From Kiritimatiellia bacterium (GTDB taxonomy: Bacteria; Verrucomicrobiota; Kiritimatiellia; JAFGHX01), in assembly GCA_016929905.1 (NCBI GenBank), contig JAFGHX010000328.1:33128-97127 (forward strand): 64,000 nt of DNA, in the 5' to 3' direction. The translations under genes and the position numbers were made by a program. This document shows, piece by piece, positions 16,803 to 24,870 of this stretch (position 1 is the first letter of the stretch; the number at the start of each line of letters is the position of its first letter). The notes below the pieces were generated by a model. It saw only the letters and a list, made by a program, of their open reading frames with translations. It did not search any database and was not told the DNA's origin.

Positions 16803-17849
16803 TTAATGCGGGATTCCCGGCGGGATCACGCCGGTGTCCTGCCCCGCTTTGAACGCCAGGGCGTCGTCGATCATGCGTTTGATGTCGTACTGCGGCTTGT
16901 AGCCGAGGACTCGCTTCGCCTTGCGAACGTCGATCCGAATGTCCCACATGACGGGAAGATGGACTTCCTTGTAGGCGCCCCCAAGCTTACGGGCGAGGTA
17001 CTTGACCGTCCGGTCGAAAGGCTGGGGTTGCGCCGAGACAACATTGAAGATGCCGCCGATCGCTTTCGAGTTCTTCGTCTCCAGCGCCCGGATACACCCC
17101 TGAACGACGTCGCGCACGTCGACACCGTGCCAACACCACGGCTTGCCGCCCGGCCCGTAGGGAATGACGAGATCCTGCGGCGAATCGATCGCCTTCTCCA
17201 CCAGCTTCCACGGCTGCTTGACCTTCGTGTACAACACGGTGCGCGGATCGCCCGCGCCACGCTTCAAGGCTCCAATAACATGGGCGCCACGCCACAGATC
17301 GATCGGTTCGGTGCCCGCCAGGATCAGGTTCGGACGAAGCGTCACGATCGGCAGCCCGTGTTGATAAGTGAAGAGCCGATACATCTCCTCGTTAAGAATC
17401 TTGCACATGCCGTAAAGCGCAAGCGGGTTGAGATCGGCGTCCTCGCGGATCGGCGGCTGTGCGGTGAAGACGTCGTAGACGGCGCCGGTCGTCACCGCGA
17501 CCGTCCGTTTGATCGCCTTGCCGCGTGCACGGATCGCCTCCAACAGCTGAAACGTGCCGCGCGTGTTGATATCAAAGAACGTCTGACGCGACGGGGCCCG
17601 GTCTTCCTGCATGAGCGCCGCCGCGTGGATGACGCCGTCGACGTCTCGCACGGCCTTCTCAACGCCTTCACCCGTGGCCAGGTTGCCCAACACCACCTGC
17701 GCCCCCAGCCTCTTCAGTTTCTTGCGCAGCTCCTTTTCCGCGGGGCTGTTGAAGGCGAAGCCGACGACCTCGTACGTCTTCGCCCGCAACGCCTGGACCA
17801 AATTCAACCCCAGCCGCCCCGTCGAACCCGTCACCAGTATTCGCCTCAC
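16803..17849 (-). CDS. NAD-dependent epimerase/dehydratase (extended SDR), paralogue A
   Basis: 348 residues. The NAD-binding motif GSTGRLG is at residues 8-14 and the catalytic YxxxK is in LYGMCK; AAALMQEDR and FDINTRGTF are family landmarks. These enzymes act on nucleotide sugars or sugar acids in the cytoplasm. It has exactly the same length as paralogue B immediately upstream; the last 38 residues differ at one position while the rest is only about 70% alike by eye. It is 46 bases downstream of paralogue B and probably co-transcribed with it. The exact substrate cannot be read from sequence; uronate-type or sugar-nucleotide epimerisation is inferred from the island. Confidence 0.87.
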   Translation of the reverse strand: MRRILVTGSTGRLGLNLVQALRAKTYEVVGFAFNSPAEKELRKKLKRLGAQVVLGNLATGEGVEKAVRDVDGVIHAAALMQEDRAPSRQTFFDINTRGTFQLLEAIRARGKAIKRTVAVTTGAVYDVFTAQPPIREDADLNPLALYGMCKILNEEMYRLFTYQHGLPIVTLRPNLILAGTEPIDLWRGAHVIGALKRGAGDPRTVLYTKVKQPWKLVEKAIDSPQDLVIPYGPGGKPWCWHGVDVRDVVQGCIRALETKNSKAIGGIFNVVSAQPQPFDRTVKYLARKLGGAYKEVHLPVMWDIRIDVRKAKRVLGYKPQYDIKRMIDDALAFKAGQDTGVIPPGIPH

Positions 17850-17862
17850 GTGTCAACTCCCC

Positions 17863-17892
17863 ATTCTTCATTCTTCATTTTTCATTCTTCAC
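17863..17892. repeat. Short-period stutter tract (ATTCTTC)
   Basis: Imperfect tandem repeat of ATTCTTC words between the two epimerase genes. One of many such tracts (different words, similar periods of about 7-12 bases) in the gaps of this window; others are near 16781, 20481, 22218, 30941, 32469, 51633 and 57405. Confidence 0.6.
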
Positions 17893-17895
17893 TAA

Positions 17896-18942
17896 TCAAT
17901 GCGGTATTCCCGGCGGGATCACGCCGGTGTCCTGCCCCGCCTTGAAAGCCAGCGCGTCGTCGATCATGCGCTTGATGTCGTACTGCGGCTTGTAGCCCAA
18001 GATGCGCTTCGCCCGGCTTACGTCGAAATGGACGTTCAGCCAGACCGGGAGCTGCACCTCCCTGTAGGTTCTGCCCGTTCGCTTCGCCAGGTGCTTCACG
18101 GCGACGTCCCAGGGCTGAGGGCGCGCGGCGGTGATGTTGAAGATCCCGCCAAACGCCTTCGGATTCTGCGTCTCCAACGCGCAGATGCAGCCGTGGACCG
18201 CGTCGCGCACGTCCGTCGTGTGCCAGCGCCAGGCTTTGCCGTTCGGACCGTACGGGATGATGAGATCGTCGGGCGATTCGATCAGCGCTTCCACCTGCTT
18301 CCACGGCTCCTTCGCCCTCGTGTGCAGGTAGCTCCGCTTGTCGCCGGCGCACGCCTTCAGCGTCCCCACAATGAAGCCCGGCTTCCACGTGTCGCACGCC
18401 TCCGTCCCCGCCAGGATGTAGTTCGGCCGCAACGTGATCGTCGGCAGGCCGTCCTGGAAATGGAAGAGCCGGTAGAGCTGTTCGTTGAGAACCTTGCACA
18501 GGCCGTACAGCTTCAGAGGCCTCAGCTCGTTCGTCTCGCGGTGAGGCGGCGTTCCCGCACGCGTGTCGTACACCGCGCCCGTCGTCACCCCCACAAAGCG
18601 CGTCATCTGCCCGTTGCGCCGCCGCACGGCCTCCAACAGGTGAAAGGTGCCGCGCGTGTTGATGTCGAAGAATGCCTCCCGCGACCGCGCCCGGTCCTCC
18701 TGCATCAGCGCCGCCGCGTGAATCACCGCGTCGGCTTTGCACACCGCCTCGTCAATCCCCTCGCCCGTCGCCAGATTGCCCAGCACCACTTCCGCCCCAA
18801 GCTGCTCCAGCTTCGCACGCAGCTCCTTCTCCGCAGGCGTGTCGAACGCGAAACCCACCACCTCATAGCCGCGTTCGCGCAGCGCCTTCACCAGATTGAG
18901 CCCCAGCCGTCCCGTTGAACCCGTAACCAATACCGTCTTCAT
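17896..18942 (-). CDS. NAD-dependent epimerase/dehydratase (extended SDR), paralogue B
   Basis: 348 residues from ATG 18942, chosen over upstream Met codons because GGAAAGGAAG precedes it and the frame then starts at the beta strand before the Rossmann motif (MKTVLVTGSTGRLG). The YxxxK catalytic pair is in LYGLCK and the family landmarks AAALMQEDR and FDINTRGTF match paralogue A. It is the first gene of the minus-strand carbohydrate island, with a promoter at 19037-19069 and a leader of roughly 95 bases. The divergent neighbour is a GntR/LacI-type regulator, probably its controller. Function: cytoplasmic sugar or sugar-nucleotide epimerisation, substrate unknown. Confidence 0.87.
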   Translation of the reverse strand: MKTVLVTGSTGRLGLNLVKALRERGYEVVGFAFDTPAEKELRAKLEQLGAEVVLGNLATGEGIDEAVCKADAVIHAAALMQEDRARSREAFFDINTRGTFHLLEAVRRRNGQMTRFVGVTTGAVYDTRAGTPPHRETNELRPLKLYGLCKVLNEQLYRLFHFQDGLPTITLRPNYILAGTEACDTWKPGFIVGTLKACAGDKRSYLHTRAKEPWKQVEALIESPDDLIIPYGPNGKAWRWHTTDVRDAVHGCICALETQNPKAFGGIFNITAARPQPWDVAVKHLAKRTGRTYREVQLPVWLNVHFDVSRAKRILGYKPQYDIKRMIDDALAFKAGQDTGVIPPGIPH

Positions 18943-19036
18943 CCTGCTTCCTTTCCGGGTGGGGTTTCCGACCGTGAACCGATATCCGACCCAACTCCAA
19001 CCAGTTGCCACAACCAGATTGAAACCATTTAGCACC

Positions 19037-19069
19037 ATTATAGATACCACACGAAAATAACAGCGTCAA
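19037..19069 (-). promoter_or_regulatory. Promoter for the epimerase/DUF4838/sulfatase island
   Basis: On the minus strand TTGACG (19064-19069), 17 bases, then TATCTA (19041-19046), overlapped by a perfect TATAAT (19037-19042). It lies about 95 bases before the epimerase start. Its -35 box is only 11 bases from that of the divergent regulator promoter, so one bound repressor could control both. Confidence 0.65.
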
Positions 19070-19080
19070 GAGGAAAGTTC

Positions 19081-19109
19081 TTGACTCCTTTGAGAAAACA
19101 GGCTATCTT
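19081..19109 (+). promoter_or_regulatory. Promoter for the GntR/LacI-type regulator
   Basis: TTGACT (19081-19086), 17 bases, TATCTT (19104-19109). Predicted start near 19116 gives a leader of about 150 bases that includes the word GAGGTTTTGAGACAG shared with the palindrome at 12699-12821. The whole 18943-19264 gap contains no gene. Confidence 0.65.
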
Positions 19110-19264
19110 TTTAGTAAATCGCGTTGGCTCGGCGCAAGATTCGTAGAAGTTCTCCTGGATTTGCGACCAGAACTGAACCAGACAATCGTGGTAGGTTGCG
19201 CTTGATAAACCAGTAAGAATACCAGATAGTCCAGGAAGCACGAGGTTTTGAGACAGAGCTCAGC

Positions 19265-20410
19265 ATGCAAACGCTGCGCGCCACGAATCGAATACACGCA
19301 AAGATCGAGAACGATCTGAAGGCCCAGATCGGCACGGGGCGACTCAGGCCCGGCGATCGCATCCTGTCGGAACGCAAGCTGTGTGGGCAGTACGGGCTGA
19401 GCCGCACGGCCATCCGTTCGGTGATCGAGGAACTGATCCGCGACGGCCTGCTCTGCCGCGACGCGCGGCGCGGGACATTCGTCGCCGACTCCGGCACGGT
19501 CCGGGCTCTTGCTCAGCCGGCAACGCGCACGGTGATCGTCGGCTTCAATCCGAGTCTGGAAGTCACCTCGCTGCGTGCGATGCCGCGGTTCGAGGCCACG
19601 TATCGCGGCATCGAATCGCAGGCGCTGGCACACGGCTACGATGTCGCCATCCAACTCGGCGCGGCCTTCAGGCAGAAGCTGAGCTTCGGCGCCGCCCGCC
19701 TGAAGACGGAGGTCTGCGGCATGATCGTTGGCGGCGTCGACATCGACGCCGCCATCGACGACTTGCTCCGCGCAGGCGTGCCGCTTGTCATACTGGGCCC
19801 TACGACGCGCCAGGACGTGAACGCCGTCGATGCCGATGCCGTCAGCGGCGGCTATCTGGCCTGCCGATACGTCCTGGAGCACGGCTATGAACGGACGGCA
19901 TTTGTCGCGCCGGTCTTCCAGGGAGAAAGCGGCGTTCAGCAGGGCTTCCTGCAACGCCGGACCGGCTACCTCCGCGCACTGGGCGAGGCGGGCGTCACGG
20001 CTTCCGGGCCGACGGTGTATCCGGTGATCGACACGCTCACCTCCTGCACCGAAGAGGGGGAGAACCAGCTCCGCGAGGCCCTGCAGAGGTTGGCGCCGCC
20101 GTTCGCCGTCTTCACCGCCGCCGACATCCTGGCACCGACGCTGTACAAGCTCATCGGCGGGCTCGGGCTCAAGATCCCCGATGATGTCGGGATCATCGGG
20201 TGCGACGGCCAGCCCTGGGCCGAGACGCTCGACCCGCCTCTGACCACGGTCTTCGTCGACACCGAACACATCGGCGTGCTCGCCTGGAAACGGCTGCACG
20301 AGTTGATCACGGCGCCCGCCCCAACCCCGCCGTTCAAGCAGCTCGTCCCCGTGCGCCTGATCGAGCGCGCATCATGCCTTGGGGCGTCCTCCGGACGCCC
20401 CAAGGCATGA
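19265..20410 (+). CDS. GntR-type HTH regulator with LacI/periplasmic-binding-like sensor domain
   Basis: 381 residues. Residues about 5-75 form a GntR winged helix (RIHAKIENDLKAQIGTG ... GDRILSERKL ... LSRTAIRSVIEELIRDG ... RRGTFVAD). About 88-370 resemble the LacI/AraR sugar-sensing domain (VIVGFNPS ... GMIVGGVDID ... YVLEHGYERTAFVAP ... FAVFTAADILAPTLYKLIGGLGLKIPDDVGIIGCDG). This combination matches AraR-like repressors released by a sugar ligand. It is transcribed away from the epimerase/DUF4838/sulfatase island with overlapping control regions and is therefore its likely regulator. Its last 12 codons coincide with a perfect hairpin (20373-20409). Confidence 0.9.
   Translation: MQTLRATNRIHAKIENDLKAQIGTGRLRPGDRILSERKLCGQYGLSRTAIRSVIEELIRDGLLCRDARRGTFVADSGTVRALAQPATRTVIVGFNPSLEVTSLRAMPRFEATYRGIESQALAHGYDVAIQLGAAFRQKLSFGAARLKTEVCGMIVGGVDIDAAIDDLLRAGVPLVILGPTTRQDVNAVDADAVSGGYLACRYVLEHGYERTAFVAPVFQGESGVQQGFLQRRTGYLRALGEAGVTASGPTVYPVIDTLTSCTEEGENQLREALQRLAPPFAVFTAADILAPTLYKLIGGLGLKIPDDVGIIGCDGQPWAETLDPPLTTVFVDTEHIGVLAWKRLHELITAPAPTPPFKQLVPVRLIERASCLGASSGRPKA
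20373..20409 (+). terminator. Perfect 17-bp hairpin overlapping the regulator's 3' end
   Basis: CATGCCTTGGGGCGTCC, a 3-base loop, then its exact complement; the TGA stop overlaps its last bases. No T tract follows, so it may be a Rho-independent-like stop for either strand, an mRNA stabiliser or a protein site rather than a classical terminator. Confidence 0.55.
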
Positions 20411-20480
20411 TAGTGATCAGACGTCAGCGATCAGGCCCCTTGTCGTAAGCCTTGCGGCAGACTGTGTCGGCGGAACCGGA

Positions 20481-20519
20481 CCTTCGACTTTCGACCTGCC
20501 GACCTTCGACCTCTGCCCG
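20481..20519. repeat. Stutter tract (TTCGACC)
   Basis: Repeated TTCGAC words ending with CCGACCTTCGACCTCTGCCC, a 20-base stretch identical to one at 31174-31193 upstream of the aldo/keto reductase fragment. Located between the regulator and nadB. Confidence 0.6.
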
Positions 20520-20571
20520 TGGCGGTATTCCCCTTTTCATTGGGCTCCGTCGGGTGTAATCTGGTGCTCCC

Positions 20572-22182
20572 ATGCAAATCCTGGACTGCGATTATCTGGT
20601 CGTGGGCAGCGGCATCGCGGGCCTGATGTCGGCGATCCATCTTTCGGATGCCGGCCGCGTGATCGTCGTCACGAAGAAGGAAAGCGCGGAGAGCAACACG
20701 AACTACGCGCAGGGCGGGATTGCGTGCGTGGTGGACTCCGCCGACAGCGTCGATGCGCACGTGCGCGACACGCTCGGGGCGGGTGCGGGGCTGTGTGACG
20801 AGGCCGTTGTGCGCCGCATCGTCGCGCAGGGCCCGGCCCGGATCGCGGACCTGGAGCGGCTCGGGGTGACGTTCTCCGCGACGGAAGACCGGAGCGGGTA
20901 CGATCTGGGCAAGGAGGGCGGCCATTCGCACCGGCGCGTGCTGCATGCGGGCGACATCACGGGCCGCGAGGTGGAGGCGGCGCTGCTGGACCAGATCCGC
21001 GCGCGGCCGACCGTACGGGTAATCGAACAGGCGATGGTCATCGACCTGATCACCACCGGCTGGCTCAGGTGGAAGACGCTGAACCGGTGCGCGGGCGCCT
21101 ACGTGCTGAACCGGCGGACGGGCGAGATCTCCGCGATCCGCGCGCCGTACACCGTCATGGCCTCGGGCGGCGGCGGCAAGGTGTATCTCTACACGAGCAA
21201 CCCGGACATTGCCACGGGCGACGGCATGGCGCTGGCGTGGCGCGCGGGCGTCCCGATCAAGAACATGGAATTCATCCAGTTCCACCCCACCTGCCTGTAC
21301 CACGCGGCGGCGAAATCGTTCCTCATCAGCGAGGCCGTTCGCGGCGAGGGCGCGAAGCTGGTGGACCGCCACGGCATATCCTTCATGGAAGGCTACGACC
21401 CGCGCGGGGCGCTCGCCCCGCGCGACGTGGTCGCGCGCGCGATCGACAACGAGATGAAGAAGCGCGGCGCGCCCTGCATGTACCTGGACATCCGGCACCG
21501 ATCGGTGCGTTTCCTGAAGCGGCGGTTCCCCAACATCTACGACCGGTGCCTGGCGTTCGGCATCGACATGGCCAAAGACCTGATCCCCGTCGTGCCCGCC
21601 GCGCACTATTTCTGCGGCGGCATCGAAGCCGGTGTCGACGGGGCGACCGCGCTGCCCGGGCTGTTCGCGTGCGGCGAGGCGGCCTGCACCGGCCTGCACG
21701 GGGCCAACCGGCTGGCCAGCAACTCCCTGCTCGAGGCGCTCGTGTGCGCGTACAACCTCGCCGAACGGCTCCGGCAGATGCCGCCGTCGACCGCGTACAG
21801 GCCCGTGCGGATCCCCGCCTGGAAATACGGCAAAGCGGTGCCCAGCGACGAGGAGATCGTCGTGGAGCACAACTGGAACGAAGTCCGCACCTGCATGTGG
21901 GACTATGTCGGCATCGTGCGCACCGACAAGCGGCTCGACCGCGCCCTGCGCCGGGTCCGCAACCTGCGCCGCGAGATCCGCCAGTACTACGAGGACTACC
22001 TCGTCACGGCGGACATCCTCGAGCTGCGCAACATCGCCGCCGTCGCGGAGCTTATCATCCGCTCCGCCCGGAAGCGCAAGGAGAGCCGGGGCCTGCACTA
22101 CACGCTGGACTATCCCGAACCGGACGACTCGCGCCCGCCGCGCGACACGCGGATCCGCGACAAGCCGGGCGGCCCGATCTGA
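20572..22182 (+). CDS. nadB: L-aspartate oxidase
   Basis: 536 residues, typical for the family, which oxidises L-aspartate to iminoaspartate with FAD as the first step of de novo NAD synthesis in the cytoplasm. The FAD motif is VVGSGIAGLMSAI (residues 10-22). Other landmarks are NYAQGGIA, KEGGHSHRRVLHAGDITGRE, MEFIQFHPTCLY, SEAVRGEGAKLVD, RDVVARAI, AAHYFCGGIEAG and LFACGEAACTGLHGANRLASNSLLE. The C-terminal helical domain is complete and ends in a basic, Pro-rich tail. nadA and nadC are not in the window. No clear ribosome-binding site precedes the ATG. Confidence 0.96.
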   Translation: MQILDCDYLVVGSGIAGLMSAIHLSDAGRVIVVTKKESAESNTNYAQGGIACVVDSADSVDAHVRDTLGAGAGLCDEAVVRRIVAQGPARIADLERLGVTFSATEDRSGYDLGKEGGHSHRRVLHAGDITGREVEAALLDQIRARPTVRVIEQAMVIDLITTGWLRWKTLNRCAGAYVLNRRTGEISAIRAPYTVMASGGGGKVYLYTSNPDIATGDGMALAWRAGVPIKNMEFIQFHPTCLYHAAAKSFLISEAVRGEGAKLVDRHGISFMEGYDPRGALAPRDVVARAIDNEMKKRGAPCMYLDIRHRSVRFLKRRFPNIYDRCLAFGIDMAKDLIPVVPAAHYFCGGIEAGVDGATALPGLFACGEAACTGLHGANRLASNSLLEALVCAYNLAERLRQMPPSTAYRPVRIPAWKYGKAVPSDEEIVVEHNWNEVRTCMWDYVGIVRTDKRLDRALRRVRNLRREIRQYYEDYLVTADILELRNIAAVAELIIRSARKRKESRGLHYTLDYPEPDDSRPPRDTRIRDKPGGPI

Positions 22183-22241
22183 CGCCGCCGCGAAAACGGC
22201 CGGCGCAGGGGATGAGGATGGAAGAGTGGAAGGATGGAAGG

Positions 22242-23066
22242 ATGGAAGGGCGCTGTGAAGGGAAGCTGGCGCGGAGACGCGGAACGACGGGCGCGGCGCC
22301 GGCGCTGATGGCGCTGTCGGCCTGTCTGATGGCGGCCGGGCTGCGGGCCGCGGACGAGCCCTCCGAGCCGCCGCCGACGCTGGCCCGGCGGCTCTGCGCC
22401 TCCTACGCGCAGGTCCAGACGCTGAGCTGCCGGATCCGGAAAGTGACGCGGATGGGTGAGCGCAGCGTGCGGATGCTCTCCTCCGTGCACTATCAACGGC
22501 CCGATCATATCCACGTCGACAACACCGCGCCCTCGCCGCGGCGAATCATCGCAGACGGCCAGCGGCTGTTCTATCACGAGACCGGCGCCCGGCTCGGCTT
22601 CTCGAAGCCCGTTGGCGAACTGCGCGACGACTGGCTCATCATGCTCAGGACCGTGCCCGGCTCCCCGATGGAGTACCTGCTGCGCCTGCGCGACCTGCGG
22701 GAAGAGGCGCTGGAAGGCACCGAGACCTTTCCGGTTCGGCGCGGGTATCAGGCCGAGAAACGCTTCATCGTGCTCAACTGCGACACGGAAGGCCGGCTCG
22801 CGCGCATCGACTTCTACGAATCCGCCGAGATGCGGAAGCGAACCGGGTCCTGCGAGTACGACGCGTTCCAACAGGTCGCCCCGGGCTGCTGGATCCCGTG
22901 CCTGCACAAGGAGACGGTGCTGGAGCTGGACGAACCGGTCACGACCACCCGCCGCATCAGCAACCTGGTTGTGAACCAGCCCGTTGCGCCGGGGCTCTTC
23001 GACCCGAAAGCCTTCTTCAAAGACGTGGAATTCACCGGCGATTTCCACAAGACCTACCAACCATGA
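22242..23066 (+). CDS. Exported LolA-like / DUF1571-like protein
   Basis: 274 residues from ATG 22242, chosen because GGAAGGATGGAAGG precedes it; ATG 22212 is an alternative whose extra residues come from a GGAAGGAT stutter tract. The N-terminus (Arg-rich, then a hydrophobic run ending near GLRAADE) is a signal peptide. The body resembles outer-membrane lipoprotein-carrier-like (LolA/DUF1571) proteins: ARRLCASYAQVQTLSCRIRK, IIADGQRLFYHETG, PMEYLLRLRDLREE and FIVLNCDTEGRLARIDFYES. Such proteins hold lipid or lipoprotein in a half-barrel in the periplasm. The TGA overlaps the start of the AsmA-like gene (ATGA), so the two are translationally coupled. Exact cargo unknown. Confidence 0.78.
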   Translation: MEGRCEGKLARRRGTTGAAPALMALSACLMAAGLRAADEPSEPPPTLARRLCASYAQVQTLSCRIRKVTRMGERSVRMLSSVHYQRPDHIHVDNTAPSPRRIIADGQRLFYHETGARLGFSKPVGELRDDWLIMLRTVPGSPMEYLLRLRDLREEALEGTETFPVRRGYQAEKRFIVLNCDTEGRLARIDFYESAEMRKRTGSCEYDAFQQVAPGCWIPCLHKETVLELDEPVTTTRRISNLVVNQPVAPGLFDPKAFFKDVEFTGDFHKTYQP

Positions 23067-24400
23067 GCAAGCGCCGCCTTCTGGGGACCGGGCTTGGCCT
23101 GCTCGCCGCGCTCGCGGCGCTGCGCCTCGCCGTGCCGCACGTCGCGCTCCGCGTGGCCCGGGCAAAACTCAGCCGCCGGCTGAACGTCGCCGTGCGCGTG
23201 GGCGGGCTCGACGTGTCGCTGCTGCGCGGCCGCGTGGTGATCCACCGGCTCCGCATCCCGCAGCCGGCCGGTTTTCGCGGCGGCCCGTTTCTCGACATGC
23301 CACGCGGCGAAATGCGAATCCGGCTCGCCTCGCTGTTCACGCGCGGGATACGGATCCGCGAGTTCGTCGCGCACGACACCACCCTCACCTTCATCCGCAA
23401 CGCCGACGGCAGACTCAACACCGATGTGCTCGGCCTCCCGCCGTCACCCGAAGAGATCCCGCGCTTCCCGCTGTGGGTCGAGACCCTCACGATCCGGGAC
23501 GGCGCCGTCAACTGCGTGGACTGGTCGACTCCGAACGAGGCGCTCCTGTTGCGGCTGAGAAACGTGGACGGGCGAGGCCGGAACCTGACCGTCGACCGCG
23601 ACCGCCTGCACGAGCAGGTGCTGCCGGGCACCTTGGCCGTTACAGCGGAGATCGCCCAGCGCCCCTGGCAGACCGGACGCGCCGGCCTCTACGCGCGGGT
23701 CGGCATCCTGGGCGGGGAATGGCCGGCGGTGAACGCCGCCGTGCTGGCGTACGGCCTGGAGCTGCAGGCGTTCAGCAGCGCCCTGCCGCCCGGGGCCATC
23801 GGAACGCTGGGCGGCGAGTGCCTGGACCTGTGCGCAGAGGTGTCAGCCTCTTCGGCCGTGCTCGCCTGTGCCGGGTACGCGCAGACGGTGGGCGGCCGGT
23901 TCCCGTTCACGATATCCGGCACCCCGGACTCGCCGGACTTCAGCAAAGCGGGCGTGTTCTTCGGCATACTCTCGCGCACGGGCGGCGGGCTCGGGAGCCT
24001 GGCGCGCGGCGCGGCCGGCGCCACGCTGACGGTAGCCGAAACCGCCGTGGACACGACCGTCGCGGTCGCCAAGGGCGCCGGGCGCATGGCCGGCTCGGTG
24101 GGCCGGGGGCTGCTCGACACGGCGCGCGGGGTCGTGACGGCCGATCTCGGCACGGTCGCACAGGGCCTCCTGCAGGCCACGGTCGGTACCGTCTCTGAAG
24201 CGGTCGATGCCGTCGGCGGAACGGCTGAAACCGTGGCCCAGGGCGCGGCGGCGACGGGCGAGGCCGCGGCCGGCGCAGAAGAAGCCCGGCGTTGGCGTCA
24301 AGCCATGCTCGATCGCTGGTCTCGCGCATGGGCGGAGGCCAGAAAGGCCGTTGACAGGCGCGCCTGCCCCGGTTTTTCGGGTACGCGGGAAAAACATTGA
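23063..24400 (+). CDS. AsmA-like membrane-anchored protein
   Basis: 445 residues starting at an ATG that overlaps the previous stop. One N-terminal membrane segment (GTGLGLLAALAALRLAVPHVAL) is followed by an AsmA/DUF748-type beta region: LNVAVRVGGLDVSLLRG, VVIHRLRIPQPAGFRG, GIRIREFVAHDTTLTFIRN. The second half (about 290-420) is a low-complexity amphipathic stretch rich in Ala, Gly, Thr and Val (GAAGATLTVAETAVDTTVAV and similar), unusual for the family. AsmA proteins take part in lipid transport or outer-membrane assembly, which fits coupling to the LolA-like gene. Shorter than full AsmA, so precise function is uncertain. Confidence 0.72.
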   Translation: MSKRRLLGTGLGLLAALAALRLAVPHVALRVARAKLSRRLNVAVRVGGLDVSLLRGRVVIHRLRIPQPAGFRGGPFLDMPRGEMRIRLASLFTRGIRIREFVAHDTTLTFIRNADGRLNTDVLGLPPSPEEIPRFPLWVETLTIRDGAVNCVDWSTPNEALLLRLRNVDGRGRNLTVDRDRLHEQVLPGTLAVTAEIAQRPWQTGRAGLYARVGILGGEWPAVNAAVLAYGLELQAFSSALPPGAIGTLGGECLDLCAEVSASSAVLACAGYAQTVGGRFPFTISGTPDSPDFSKAGVFFGILSRTGGGLGSLARGAAGATLTVAETAVDTTVAVAKGAGRMAGSVGRGLLDTARGVVTADLGTVAQGLLQATVGTVSEAVDAVGGTAETVAQGAAATGEAAAGAEEARRWRQAMLDRWSRAWAEARKAVDRRACPGFSGTREKH

Positions 24401-24425
24401 CATTTCGGCCCCGGCGTCGTATTGA
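24397..24425 (+). promoter_or_regulatory. Promoter for the small exported protein
   Basis: TTGACA (24397-24402), 17 bases, TATTGA (24420-24425), overlapping the stop region of the AsmA-like gene. Predicted start near 24432, followed by GGAAAGGAG and ATG at 24470. Confidence 0.6.
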
Positions 24426-24469
24426 GAAAGCGCGCATGATTGGCCAGACCTCTGAGGAAAGGAGCCAGA

Positions 24470-24763
24470 ATGAGGATTATTGCGTGTGTGTTGGTTGCCA
24501 TCCTTCTGATCGGAGCCGTGGCGTCGGCGGTGGCCGCCGATGCGAAGAAAGACGCACCGGCCCTTCCGCCGTTCCTGGTGGGCTGCTGCTTTGGCCTTCG
24601 AGTCGGCCTGGAGTATAACGACGGCGCCCAACTGCACTGGCGCGAGTGGTGCCGGCTGATCCCCGTCGTCAGTTTCGTGATCGCCATCTGGGACGGCGTG
24701 GAGTGCCAGCAGGGCATGACGAAAAAACAATGGGCCGAACAGAACGGCGCCAACTGGTATTGA
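24470..24763 (+). CDS. Small exported or membrane protein, unknown function
   Basis: 97 residues from ATG 24470, with a strong GGAAAGGAG ribosome-binding site. A signal peptide (MRIIACVLVAILLIGAVASA) is followed by a compact domain with Cys residues (FLVGCCFGLRVGLEYNDG) and a second hydrophobic stretch (LIPVVSFVIAIWDGVECQQG), ending KKQWAEQNGANWY. I recall no named family. It has its own promoter and is followed by the TPR-YidD gene, so a role at the membrane is possible but not shown. Confidence 0.75.
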   Translation: MRIIACVLVAILLIGAVASAVAADAKKDAPALPPFLVGCCFGLRVGLEYNDGAQLHWREWCRLIPVVSFVIAIWDGVECQQGMTKKQWAEQNGANWY

Positions 24764-24870
24764 TCGTACGCTCTGACTTTCTGCGGAATGTCGCGGGCCG
24801 GTTCCGGCCCGTGCGTTATCGGGGCAAGGGGCCTCGGCTGCGCGACGCCGAGGCCCTTTGTGTCTCGCCC

